This document shows positions 18,406-26,438 of a DNA stretch of 64,000 bases, piece by piece. Origin of the DNA: Ignavibacteriales bacterium (lineage in GTDB: Bacteria; Bacteroidota; Ignavibacteria; Ignavibacteriales; Melioribacteraceae); assembly GCA_016177735.1 (NCBI GenBank), contig JACOUS010000010.1:1-64000 (forward strand), in the 5' to 3' direction. The notes beneath the pieces were generated by a model. That model was given only the letters and a program-made list of their open reading frames with translations, searched no databases and was not told the origin of the DNA. The number at the start of each line of letters is the position of its first letter. Position 1 is the stretch's first letter. Both the position numbers and the translations under genes were made by a program.

Positions 18406-20583
18406 ATGAAAAAAATTTTTTATTTCTTCTGTTTGATTCAACTGGCTGCTTCTCAAATTTCTGCACAAGATTGGTTTTGGCAGAATCCTCTTCCGCAAGG
18501 AAATGTTTTAAATGATGTAAAATTTGTAACTGCAGAAATTGCTTATTCAGTTGGTGATGGCGGAACAATTCTAAAAACTACGGACGGCGGCGCGAGCTGG
18601 AAAAATCAATCAAGCGGAACAAATGTTCAATTATCATCCGTGTATTTAACGGATGCTGAAACCGGTTACGTAGTTGGCGCGGAAGGAACAATTTTGAAAA
18701 CAACGAACGGCGGAGCGGATTGGATAAATCAACATAACGATCAATCAATACAATTATGGTCTGTTTCATTTATTAATTTAAATGCCGGCTGTGCTGTCGG
18801 AGAATTAACAAGCGGTCTCGGAGGCGTAATTCTTTGGACAACAGACGGCGGCACAAACTGGGTTGATAAATCAACTGCATCAATCAACAATCTCTATTCA
18901 GTTACGTTAATTGATCAGTTTACAGCATTTGCAGTGGGCATCACCGGAACAATTATTAAAACTACGGACGGCGGATTCAATTGGGCGAATCAAACTAATT
19001 CAACATCGTACAGCTTTTATTCGGTCGATTTCATAAATGCGAATGTTGGTTATTGCGTAAGCAACGGCGGGACAATTTTGAAAACAACAGACGGCGGAAC
19101 AAATTGGGCAAGTCAATCGAGCGGCACATTTAATTGGCTTCAATCCGTTCAATTCATTAATGAAGGAATTGGTTTTGCAGCCGGATACAACGGAACAATT
19201 TTGAAAACAACAGACGGCGGAACAAATTGGACTGCTCAAACAAGCGGAACAAAAGCGTGGATTCATTCAATCTTGTTCGCCGATGCAGATAACGGAATTG
19301 CTGTGGGTGATTATGGGACAATTTTGAAGACAACCAACGGCGGAACAAATTGGTTTGTACTTTCAAGTGGTGTTACCGACATGTTGAAAGCTGTTTCTTT
19401 TGCCGATGACAACACCGGCTTCGCAATCGGAGATTTTGGAACAATAATGAAAACTACAAACGGCGGCGCCGATTGGTTTGTGCAGGCAAGCGGAACAACT
19501 TCATTACTTCAATCAATCTATTTAATTGATGCTAACACTGCATTTGTTGTTGGCGATGCCGGAACAATTTTAAAAACTACCGACGGCGGCTCGAATTGGA
19601 GCGCACTTGCAAGCGGAGTAACCGATTGGTTGTTTGCAGTTCATTTTCCCGAACCGGCTATTGGTTATGCCTCCGGTTTTTTTGGAGTGATAATTAAAAC
19701 AACAGACGGCGGAAATTCATGGACACAACTAACAAGCGGAACAAACAGCCAATTGAGCGGAATATTTTTTACCGATGTAAATAACGGTTGTGCTGTTGGC
19801 GGCGATACTTACGGAGGCAGCGGAATTATTTTGAAAACAACAGACGGCGGGCTTAATTGGACAAGCCGCTACACCGAAGCCGAACAAATGATCTGGTCGG
19901 TTTATTTCACCGATGATGATAACGGATGTGCTGTCGGCGGACTTAATACGGGACTCGGAAGCAAAATTTTAACAACAACAAACGGCGGATATGATTGGCT
20001 GCCCCAAGAGTGCGGAACGAACAACAATCTTTATTCGATCTTTTTTCCGCAAAGCAAAATTGGTTACGCTGCTGGCTACGCCGGAACAATTTTAAAAACT
20101 ACCGACGGCGGAACTAATTGGGCAACACAAAAAAGTTTGACCGGTAATAGTCTTTATTCGGTTTGGTTTTCATCTGCAAATGTTGGTTATGCAGTCGGCG
20201 GAGACGGAACAATTCTGAAAACAACAAACGGCGGAACAACATCTGTAAATGATGAAGAAGGAAATAATTTGCCAGCCGGATTTGCACTTCAACAAAATTA
20301 TCCGAACCCGTTTAATCCGGAAACAACAATTGAATATGTACTTCCCGAAGCGGCGAATGTTACATTAAAAGTTTTTGATGTTCTTGGCAGAGAAGTAACA
20401 ACACTTGTAAATGAATTTAAGCAAGCCGGGAAGTATAACGTAGAGTTCGGAACGCAGCTTGCCCGCCAAGGCGGGAGTGCAGAATTACCAAGCGGAATCT
20501 ATTTTTATACTTTACAAATTAGCCCTTCGACACTCTCAGCGTCTTCTTTCAGACAAACAAAAAAGATGGTGTTAATCAAATAA
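18406..20583 (+). CDS. Secreted Ycf48/BNR-like propeller protein, 14 repeats, T9SS sorting signal
   Basis: A 725-residue protein: signal peptide (MKKIFYFFCLIQLAASQISA), then about 14 units of roughly 45 residues, each ending in a GTILKTTDGGxNW-type motif preceded by VGY/GxA(V/A)G. This is the Ycf48/photosystem-assembly-like or BNR beta-propeller repeat, usually a structural or binding surface. The C-terminal type IX sorting domain is nearly identical at DNA level to that of the preceding gene. The count of 14 suggests two seven-bladed propellers, which is inference. No enzymatic residues can be named. The start is the ATG before KKIFYFF; an in-frame TTG lies four codons upstream. Confidence 0.88.
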   Translation: MKKIFYFFCLIQLAASQISAQDWFWQNPLPQGNVLNDVKFVTAEIAYSVGDGGTILKTTDGGASWKNQSSGTNVQLSSVYLTDAETGYVVGAEGTILKTTNGGADWINQHNDQSIQLWSVSFINLNAGCAVGELTSGLGGVILWTTDGGTNWVDKSTASINNLYSVTLIDQFTAFAVGITGTIIKTTDGGFNWANQTNSTSYSFYSVDFINANVGYCVSNGGTILKTTDGGTNWASQSSGTFNWLQSVQFINEGIGFAAGYNGTILKTTDGGTNWTAQTSGTKAWIHSILFADADNGIAVGDYGTILKTTNGGTNWFVLSSGVTDMLKAVSFADDNTGFAIGDFGTIMKTTNGGADWFVQASGTTSLLQSIYLIDANTAFVVGDAGTILKTTDGGSNWSALASGVTDWLFAVHFPEPAIGYASGFFGVIIKTTDGGNSWTQLTSGTNSQLSGIFFTDVNNGCAVGGDTYGGSGIILKTTDGGLNWTSRYTEAEQMIWSVYFTDDDNGCAVGGLNTGLGSKILTTTNGGYDWLPQECGTNNNLYSIFFPQSKIGYAAGYAGTILKTTDGGTNWATQKSLTGNSLYSVWFSSANVGYAVGGDGTILKTTNGGTTSVNDEEGNNLPAGFALQQNYPNPFNPETTIEYVLPEAANVTLKVFDVLGREVTTLVNEFKQAGKYNVEFGTQLARQGGSAELPSGIYFYTLQISPSTLSASSFRQTKKMVLIK

Positions 20584-20626
20584 GAGTTCAAGTTTTCCAT
20601 AACAATAATCCAATTACAGAAATAAT

Positions 20627-21694
20627 ATGATATACAGACGAAAGAAAACATCGCACATAATTTTATTTACACTCGGCACAATTCCGGTTCTACTTTTTGC
20701 AAGTTCTTTTGTTGAAGTTCCGTTAACAATAAATACTTACTCGGAAGTTTTCCCGAAACAAAAATGGATTTTGACATTGGACAGCGAAAGCGGGATAGTT
20801 TCCAACTTGATTGACTACACGCAAGGTCATTCTTCCCATTACAAAATTTCCAATTTTGAAAGGGGCGAATTCATTTCGGCTGATTTTCAAGAATATATAA
20901 AAGATAAAAAAGAATTCTCGAAGGGCGATACTGTTTTGTATATGCGTTCAAGCAATGTAAATGATCAACTGATTGCCGCAGAAGGCGAGTTGGAAACTGC
21001 GATTGCAAAATTAAAATCACAAAGCACGGCTCAAAAAGAACCGCTGATTGAGGAAGCCGGGAACAAAGTGAAACTGATGCAAACAAAAATAGAAGAACAA
21101 AAAAATTTATTGGAACGCACGCAGAAACTTTTTGAGAAAGGTTACAGTTCTCAACAAGAATATGAATTGCAAAAATGGAATCTCGATTTGCTCGAGATCG
21201 AAAAAAAAGTTTACGCAGCTCAGCTCGAAAATTTGAAGACCGGCGTTAAGCCCGAAGAGATAAAATTTTTGGAGTCGGGAATTAAAGCCGCAAAAGAACG
21301 GATGAAATTTTTAAAGGAAAGATTATCCCAGCTTGTATTCCTTTCCCCGATTGCCGGCAAAGTGATTTCTTCTTTTTCGACCGATACACTTCTTAACGTT
21401 ACAAATTATGACGGTATTGTTCTCCACACGCCCATAAAAATTTCCGATATGAATCAAATAAAGATCGGACAGACAATTAAAATTTCGTTAACCGGTTTTG
21501 ATCATGTTTACAATGGAGAAATTCTTTCTATAAATAAAGAAGTAAAGTTTATTGATGGTCAGCAGGTAATTTTTGTTTCTCTTCTGCTGGAAAATTTTTC
21601 AAATCAATTATTACCGGGAATGGTTGTGGAAAATTCTTTAACAACCGGTGCTACAACTTTATTTGAACATATTAAAAGATTGGTGATGAATTAG
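20627..21694 (+). CDS. HlyD-family membrane fusion (periplasmic adaptor) protein
   Basis: A 355-residue protein with one N-terminal membrane segment (about residues 10-28), an early beta region, a long paired coiled coil (about 110-230, rich in EEQKNLLERTQKLFEKGYSS) and a lipoyl/beta-barrel part (LVFLSPIAGKVISSF, MNQIKIGQTIKISLTGF, LLPGMVVENSL). This is the architecture of HlyD/AcrA-type adaptors that link an inner-membrane pump to the outer membrane. No ABC, MFS or RND partner is adjacent; instead the VTC and DUF4956 genes follow with almost no gap, suggesting that these form its functional partner. It is likely co-transcribed with them. Confidence 0.8.
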   Translation: MIYRRKKTSHIILFTLGTIPVLLFASSFVEVPLTINTYSEVFPKQKWILTLDSESGIVSNLIDYTQGHSSHYKISNFERGEFISADFQEYIKDKKEFSKGDTVLYMRSSNVNDQLIAAEGELETAIAKLKSQSTAQKEPLIEEAGNKVKLMQTKIEEQKNLLERTQKLFEKGYSSQQEYELQKWNLDLLEIEKKVYAAQLENLKTGVKPEEIKFLESGIKAAKERMKFLKERLSQLVFLSPIAGKVISSFSTDTLLNVTNYDGIVLHTPIKISDMNQIKIGQTIKISLTGFDHVYNGEILSINKEVKFIDGQQVIFVSLLLENFSNQLLPGMVVENSLTTGATTLFEHIKRLVMN

Positions 21695-21695
21695 A

Positions 21696-22436
21696 ATGGC
21701 TCGTCTCGAATACAAATATTATATACCGTTTCAGTTTCTCGATAATCTCCGCCGGGATGTTAGTCCGTATCTTAATTATGATTTGTACACTTATCGACAG
21801 CCCAAAAGAGAATACACGGTAAGAAGTATTTATCTCGATTCGGAGCGCCTGTTAACATATCATGAAAAACAAGACGGCATCAAACAAAGAAATAAATATA
21901 GGATACGCGGCTACAATCAGCAGTCGGATGATTCAATTGTATTTCTTGAAATAAAACGAAAAGATGTTGAACACATTTCAAAAGACCGCGCACCGCTTTT
22001 GTACAACAATCTTGAAGAATTTATTGTAACTAAAGAGGTCTCTCTTATTTTGAACGGCACAAATGATGTAACGAAGCAAACGGCATGCGCGCAAAATTTT
22101 TTATACTATTATTTGCGGCACAATCTAAAACCGGCAGTTATTGTTACTTATGAACGCGAAGCATTTGAGTGTAAATTCGGTTCCGGCTTGCGGATGACTT
22201 TCGACAAAAACATAAGAACGAAAATCACGAATACATTCACGGGTCTTTTTTCGGAAGAACAGATGGTTCCTTCTCTCCAAAAATATTTTGTGCTCGAGGT
22301 AAAATTTCACAGACTGCTTCCGGCGTGGCTTCCATCTATAATGAAAAAGTATGATATCGCCAGAAGCTCGGCGCCGAAATATTCAATGAGCATCGACGCA
22401 GTTTATAATAATCGTTTTATCAAATATTCTAATTGA
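21696..22436 (+). CDS. VTC-domain polyphosphate polymerase-like protein
   Basis: A 246-residue protein matching the catalytic VTC (vacuolar transporter chaperone) tunnel-fold domain: RLEYKYYIP at the N-terminus, VRSIYLDSE, KYRIRGYNQ, VFLEIKRKD, VIVTYEREAF and VLEVKFHRLLP near the end. The regularly spaced Lys/Arg and Glu residues are those that line the triphosphate/polyphosphate tunnel in the family. In yeast, Vtc4 makes polyphosphate from ATP; bacterial homologues next to DUF4956 genes are much less studied. It begins one base after the HlyD stop and its stop overlaps or abuts the DUF4956 gene, so the three are an operon. Confidence 0.88.
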   Translation: MARLEYKYYIPFQFLDNLRRDVSPYLNYDLYTYRQPKREYTVRSIYLDSERLLTYHEKQDGIKQRNKYRIRGYNQQSDDSIVFLEIKRKDVEHISKDRAPLLYNNLEEFIVTKEVSLILNGTNDVTKQTACAQNFLYYYLRHNLKPAVIVTYEREAFECKFGSGLRMTFDKNIRTKITNTFTGLFSEEQMVPSLQKYFVLEVKFHRLLPAWLPSIMKKYDIARSSAPKYSMSIDAVYNNRFIKYSN

Positions 22437-22444
22437 GGAAAAAA

Positions 22445-23119
22445 GTGATTGAACATCTTCAAACAGTAAATGTATTTTCTCCGGCGGTCTCGGAAATTAT
22501 TGCAAATGTTTTTATCAGTTTGATCTGCAGTTTTGTTGTTTCGTTAATTTACAGATTTACATACCGCGGTCCCGGTTACTCCGGTAGTTTTGTTAACTCG
22601 ATTGTTTTTCTCTCCGTCATTACTTCGCTTGTAATTATGGTGATCGGAAATAATCTTGCCCGCGCTTTCGGATTGGTAGGCGCGCTTTCAATCATCCGTT
22701 TCAGAACGGCAATTAAAGATACGGTTGATATCGTTTACATTTTTCTTGCGCTTGCAATCGGAATGGCGGGAGGAGTTGGTTATCATAAAGTTGCTGTAAC
22801 CGGAACCGTTGTTGTCGGATTAATTCTAATACTTTTTTCAAATGATAAAATTTCTTTTTTCTTGAGCAATCAGTATATGCTGCAGTTTACATACTCGAAC
22901 GGAACGCCGGATGAAAAATCTTTCTTGCAGATCCTTTCAAATCACTGTTCCGGTTTTGAAATAATAAATGTCCGCTCAAATGAAATAGACAAATCGTTCG
23001 AATACTCATACTACATTCATGTTAAAAAGAACCGGAGTACAAACCAGCTTTTGTACGATTTGCAAAAAGTGAAAGGCATCAAAAGTCTAAACATATTTTT
23101 CGATCAGCAGAATTCCTGA
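22445..23119 (+). CDS. DUF4956 integral membrane protein
   Basis: A 224-residue membrane protein with about four hydrophobic helices in the first half (ISLICSFVVSLIYRF; SIVFLSVITSLVIMVIG; VDIVYIFLALAIGMAGGVG; VAVTGTVVVGLILILF) and the typical LARAFGLVGALSIIRFRTAIKDTVD signature, followed by a soluble C-terminal domain of about 90 residues. DUF4956 genes habitually sit beside VTC-domain and CotH genes, as here. Function is unknown; a role in polyphosphate or phosphate-polymer handling at the membrane is an inference from that linkage. I take GTG 22445 with SD GAGGA; a TTG at 22433 overlaps the preceding stop and is the alternative. Confidence 0.85.
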   Translation: MIEHLQTVNVFSPAVSEIIANVFISLICSFVVSLIYRFTYRGPGYSGSFVNSIVFLSVITSLVIMVIGNNLARAFGLVGALSIIRFRTAIKDTVDIVYIFLALAIGMAGGVGYHKVAVTGTVVVGLILILFSNDKISFFLSNQYMLQFTYSNGTPDEKSFLQILSNHCSGFEIINVRSNEIDKSFEYSYYIHVKKNRSTNQLLYDLQKVKGIKSLNIFFDQQNS

Positions 23120-23143
23120 TTTAGAGGGAAGAAAAAATTAAAG

Positions 23144-23182
23144 ACCCCTTCCCTTTGGCATTGCCGCTATGTGGGAAGGGGT
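23144..23182. terminator. Stem-loop between convergent genes
   Basis: ACCCCTTCCC (23144-23153) pairs perfectly with GGGAAGGGGT (23173-23182) around a 19-nt loop. It lies between the DUF4956 gene on plus and the hemoglobin gene on minus. There is no T-tract, so it may act as a weak bidirectional terminator or RNA-stabilising hairpin, or be a dispersed repeat. Confidence 0.5.
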
Positions 23183-23196
23183 TGGAGATGGGCAGT

Positions 23197-23685
23197 TTAT
23201 TTCACAACAATATCCTTCTTTGTGCTTTCTACGATACTGATTAATTCGTTTTGTTCTTTTGCCGGAACCATAAACTCGTCCAGCGTTTTCTTGAAATCAG
23301 TGACCATAGCATTCCATTCTTTCTCGCTTATATTGAGATGAATGTGAGCATCTTTCATTGAGCGACCCGTGTAAGTTTCAGTACCGCCGGTAACTTGACA
23401 GACGAGAGCAGTAACACGGTATTTCAATCCGGCTTTCGGAACGCGGTCGCGCGCTTCTTTAATTGCCGGATTTGCATTCAACACATCGTTGACGAGAAGT
23501 TTTTCGATGAACGAATCAACAACAGTCGCAATAGGATAAACGCCGCCGAGGCGTTCATAAAGTGATTTTTCTTTGGGAGAATTTTTATCGCCCGCATTTG
23601 CTTGTGCAAACGCCGGCATAATTTCCCAAGTTAAGAGAGCCAGCATAAATAAAAGAACTTTTGAGAGAGCACTTTTATTTTGCAT
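23197..23685 (-). CDS. Exported group-1 truncated hemoglobin
   Basis: A 162-residue protein. A Sec signal peptide (about residues 1-27, hydrophobic VLLFMLALLTWEIMPAFAQA) precedes a trHb domain starting SLYERLGGVYPIATVVDSFIEKL. The heme-contact region YTGRSMKDAHIHLNIS contains the proximal His expected in group-1 truncated hemoglobins, and the C-terminus holds WNAMVTDFKKTLDEF. Most truncated hemoglobins are cytosolic; the signal peptide here predicts a periplasmic location, suggesting oxygen, NO or sulfide handling in the envelope. It is the last gene of a minus-strand run with sulfur-related genes. A 144-bp gap separates it from the DsrE gene, so a separate promoter is possible. Confidence 0.9.
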   Translation of the reverse strand: MQNKSALSKVLLFMLALLTWEIMPAFAQANAGDKNSPKEKSLYERLGGVYPIATVVDSFIEKLLVNDVLNANPAIKEARDRVPKAGLKYRVTALVCQVTGGTETYTGRSMKDAHIHLNISEKEWNAMVTDFKKTLDEFMVPAKEQNELISIVESTKKDIVVK

Positions 23686-23829
23686 ACTATCTCCTTTCTG
23701 ATATATGTTATTGTAATATGATTTTTTACAGCAGATGTTCGGGAAAATTTTTACACGAATAACAACTGATTAAAAATTCATTTTCAATTTCAGAAAGACT
23801 TACCGATTTGTTTCTGCCGGCAATGAAAA

Positions 23830-24183
23830 CTAAAAGTTAATCACCTTATCGGAATCGGCAGTCCACCCGGCTAATTCAGCCATTGTACTGATTTGCGCCC
23901 CTTCAATCAAAGGCTGATTTCTTATTCCGCGTGCATCCGAACATGTGCCGCAAATTTTTACAGAACCGTTTTTGTTGAGCACACTTTTAATCATCCGTTC
24001 GATATTGTAATAACCGTTCGGCGTAACTTGATTTGCAATCGCACATGTAGCGGCATCAGCCATTAAAAAAATTCTAACTTCGTTTTCAGTGCTGTCTTTT
24101 TGAAGCTGCATTGCAAGCCGCAATGCATTGTAAGCTTTTTCATTTCCGTAAGGTGCATCGTTAATTATGAAAAGGTATTTCAT
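23830..24183 (-). CDS. DsrE/DsrF-like sulfur-carrier family protein
   Basis: A 117-residue soluble protein starting MKYLFIINDAPYGNEKAYNALRLAMQL, the usual DsrE-family first strand and helix, with IFLMADAATCAIANQ in the middle and KICGTCSDARGI near residue 80. The Cys in CGTCSDARG is at the position where small DsrE-like proteins often carry a reactive cysteine. In the family these bind persulfides and move sulfur between partners. Adjacent SQR-like and rhodanese-containing genes agree with a role in sulfide or polysulfide metabolism. Confidence 0.85.
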   Translation of the reverse strand: MKYLFIINDAPYGNEKAYNALRLAMQLQKDSTENEVRIFLMADAATCAIANQVTPNGYYNIERMIKSVLNKNGSVKICGTCSDARGIRNQPLIEGAQISTMAELAGWTADSDKVINF

Positions 24184-24200
24184 GTTAATCTCCGTTTATT

Positions 24201-24284
24201 TCTGGATAATTCTGGATACTGGATATTTGATTCTTGATGCTGGATATTTTCATTCACATATAGTATCCAGTATCGAGCATCAAG
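24201..24284. repeat. ATCCAGTATC-type dispersed repeat
   Basis: Between the DsrE and methyltransferase genes lies a run of related words on the minus strand: ATCCAGAAT, ATCCAGTATCCAG, ATCCAGCATCAAG, TCGATACTGGATAC. The same words occur at 31757-31806 inside a coding region. This is a dispersed repeat family with no obvious secondary structure of terminator type. Confidence 0.6.
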
Positions 24285-24852
24285 TTTTTTTTACTCCGAT
24301 AATTCCGTAATGATATGGCTGCAATTGAATGACGCCGCTTGCAATTTTAAATCCAGCAGTTTGAAGCCATTCGATACATTGTTCCGGCTTCGGTCTAATT
24401 TCCAATGACGGACCGCGCGGAGTTTCTTCCGAGTAATTCCAATGAATAATCCCGGCTTTGCCGCCGTCTTTTAATATTCTGAAAGCTTCGCGTAACAGTG
24501 CTGCCGGTTCTTCAGCATGAAGTATGTTAAATAGCATCACGTAATCAACCGAGTTATCGTCCAGCTCTGTTTTTTCTTTTACGAAATCGATTTGAGAAAC
24601 AATTATGTTCGATAAATTCTTATCCAAAATTTTTTCGTTCAACAGCCGGATCATCTCTTCATCAATATCAAGCGCAAATAATTTCCCTTTGATAATTTTT
24701 GCCGCCGGAATTGTAAATGTTCCGTAACCCGAACCGAATTCAACGGCATCTTCAATTGTGTTATCAAACTGTAAACGGGAAAAAATAAATTGCGGATCGA
24801 AAAAAGTTTCCCAATAAGTTTCTTCCGGCATTCCGCTTTCACGTATTTTCAT
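24280..24852 (-). CDS. Class I SAM-dependent methyltransferase
   Basis: A 190-residue enzyme with a Rossmann SAM-binding fold: motif I AVEFGSGYGTFTIPA, the acidic strand-2 end LFALDIDEEMI, motif III-like DNSVDYVMLFNILH and LLREAFRILKDGGKAGIIHW, the usual methyltransferase-11 pattern. The substrate cannot be deduced. The C-terminal QPYHYGIIGVKK is common in methyltransferases found beside SQR or arsenic/thiol genes. I choose ATG 24852 with SD AAGGTG; an in-frame GTG three codons earlier would not have that SD. The SD sits about 5 bp after the stop of the upstream flavoprotein gene, indicating co-transcription. Confidence 0.85.
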   Translation of the reverse strand: MKIRESGMPEETYWETFFDPQFIFSRLQFDNTIEDAVEFGSGYGTFTIPAAKIIKGKLFALDIDEEMIRLLNEKILDKNLSNIIVSQIDFVKEKTELDDNSVDYVMLFNILHAEEPAALLREAFRILKDGGKAGIIHWNYSEETPRGPSLEIRPKPEQCIEWLQTAGFKIASGVIQLQPYHYGIIGVKKT

Positions 24853-24866
24853 CAATAACACCTTCG

Positions 24867-26108
24867 CTAAAGTTTAATTGGTATGCCGAGAGTTTTTGCA
24901 CCGGCTTCAATCATCATTTTGTAAAATGATTTTGTAAAACCAATCGGTGAAAGCCACCATTTTTCAAAGAGCACTTTTCCCAAGTGCCATTTTATTCCCG
25001 CATTTTTCATTTTTACGTCGGGATGAGGAGATGCAAAAAAATCTCCGTAAGCAAAACCGGCTAAATCTTCTCCGGCTTCGAGCATACAAAATCCGTCGCC
25101 GCAAAAACTTGCATTTGTTTCAATGCCGGAAATTCTTGAAGCAATTATTTCCGAAACAACAAGTGCTTGAGCGTGTGCAAATACTCCGGCTTTCGGAAGT
25201 TTGAGCGGTTTATCAGGAGCCCATCTGCCCGGAATTGTAATTGAAGTTACATCGCCGAGTGCAAATACATTTTTATACTTTGTTTCGAGTGTGCCTTTAT
25301 CAACCGGCACCCATCCGGATTCATCGGCAAGAGCAGATTTTGAAATTACTTCCGGCGCTTTATGTTGTGGAATTAAAACCAATAAATCGTAATCAACTGA
25401 TAAGCCGGAAGCGAATGCAATCTTTTTTTCATTGTAATTAATTGATGTTGTTTGCTGCAGCGGATAGAATCCGATTCCTTTCGCATCGAGAATTTCTTTA
25501 ACAGAATTACCGAGTTCGGGACCGGCAACTGGAAGGGGTAAATTTTCGGGTGTGTAAATATCAACCGAAACATTTTTTTCTAATTGCCGCTGGATGTAAA
25601 AATCTTTGATTAGCATTGCACCTTCATACGGTGCGCCCGGGCATTTATACGGCAGTGAAGAAACTATAAGAGAAATTTTTCCGCCCCTAAATTTTTGCAG
25701 CGCGTTTCTTAGATTTTCCGCACCTTCTACTGTGTAGTAGTTATGAACATCTCGATGATTTTGACTGAAAGGTGATTGATCTACCGTTGCGCCTAATGCA
25801 ATAACAAGGTATTCAAAATGTAATTGATTTTTTTCTGTAGTGATTAATTTGTTTTCCGCATCAATTTGTTTTACTTCTTCAAATAATATTTTTACGCGTC
25901 CGTCTATAAGTTTTCTTAAAGAAGAGGTTACCTGATTTTGCTTCCTTTTGTTTACCATCTGCCACAAAAACGATGCGGCGAAATAATGAAATTCATTTTT
26001 TTCAATCAGTGTTATTTCATAATGGAGCGGAAGTAATTTTGCAAGTTTGTTTGCGGTAACAATACCGCCGATTCCTCCGCCAAGTATTACCACTGTTGAT
26101 TTATTCAT
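24867..26108 (-). CDS. Sulfide:quinone oxidoreductase-like FAD flavoprotein
   Basis: A 413-residue flavoprotein of the SQR/NDH-2 superfamily. The N-terminal dinucleotide fold is STVVILGGGIGGIVTANKLAK with Glu at the second strand end (ITLIEKNE). EYLVIALGATVDQ and VFALGDVTSI are the usual FAD-contact motifs. A Cys lies in VSSLPYKCPGAPYEGA, the position of a catalytic Cys in SQR, and two more in FCGDGFCMLEAG. In SQRs cysteines carry sulfane sulfur while electrons pass to quinone. There is an amphipathic C-terminus (WLSPIGFTKSFYKMMIEAG) for membrane binding. The operon context of ArsR-rhodanese and DsrE supports sulfide oxidation. The SQR subtype cannot be fixed without a tree. Confidence 0.85.
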   Translation of the reverse strand: MNKSTVVILGGGIGGIVTANKLAKLLPLHYEITLIEKNEFHYFAASFLWQMVNKRKQNQVTSSLRKLIDGRVKILFEEVKQIDAENKLITTEKNQLHFEYLVIALGATVDQSPFSQNHRDVHNYYTVEGAENLRNALQKFRGGKISLIVSSLPYKCPGAPYEGAMLIKDFYIQRQLEKNVSVDIYTPENLPLPVAGPELGNSVKEILDAKGIGFYPLQQTTSINYNEKKIAFASGLSVDYDLLVLIPQHKAPEVISKSALADESGWVPVDKGTLETKYKNVFALGDVTSITIPGRWAPDKPLKLPKAGVFAHAQALVVSEIIASRISGIETNASFCGDGFCMLEAGEDLAGFAYGDFFASPHPDVKMKNAGIKWHLGKVLFEKWWLSPIGFTKSFYKMMIEAGAKTLGIPIKL

Positions 26109-26122
26109 AACAATTTTCTCCT

Positions 26123-26422
26123 TTACTCATTAGCAGTTACTGATGTTCTGTAGATTGCATCCTTCAACATTAAGATTGAGTCGCACACTTTTGGATTTGT
26201 GAGGGTGAAATAATCGTTGGAATTTTTGGTAACTTTTTTTACAAGGTTCATATCGAGCAGAAGATGGAGTTTTTCTTTAATTAAAGCATCGTCAAGATTC
26301 AGCAAATCTGAAATCGCAAATGACGTTAATTCCATTTCGTAGATTGAACAGATAACGTTAACACAAAAAGAATCTGCGAAAATATTTTTTATAATTTCAT
26401 CAACATTTTTTATTGTAGTCAT
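26123..26422 (-). CDS. Small winged-helix-like protein, possible ArsR-type regulator
   Basis: A 99-residue protein. I do not recognise it with certainty. The pattern of helices and turns (FAISDLLNLDDALIKEKLHLLLDMNLVKKVTKNSNDYFTLTNP) resembles a winged-helix DNA-binding fold, with 'LVKKV..NDYFTLT' as a plausible wing. It has a strong SD (GGAGGTG) and sits 14 bp upstream of the SQR-like gene and 16 bp after the ArsR-rhodanese gene. Two Cys residues (FCVNVIC) near the N-terminus could be a thiol switch. It may be a co-regulator, or a protein-interaction module without DNA binding. Confidence 0.65.
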   Translation of the reverse strand: MTTIKNVDEIIKNIFADSFCVNVICSIYEMELTSFAISDLLNLDDALIKEKLHLLLDMNLVKKVTKNSNDYFTLTNPKVCDSILMLKDAIYRTSVTANE

Positions 26423-26438
26423 AAAACACCTCCGTCAA

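Noticed and set aside
18520-20240. Regularly spaced repeats that could suggest a CRISPR array or tandem satellite
   Set aside because: The repeats are in frame and encode GTILKTTDGGxNW propeller units of a secreted protein; spacers are coding and of unequal length.
14663-23119. Interpretation of the envelope cluster as a biosynthetic or phage island
   Set aside because: No integrase, transposase, tRNA junction or composition change is visible, and the genes carry the same sorting signals and codon style as their surroundings.
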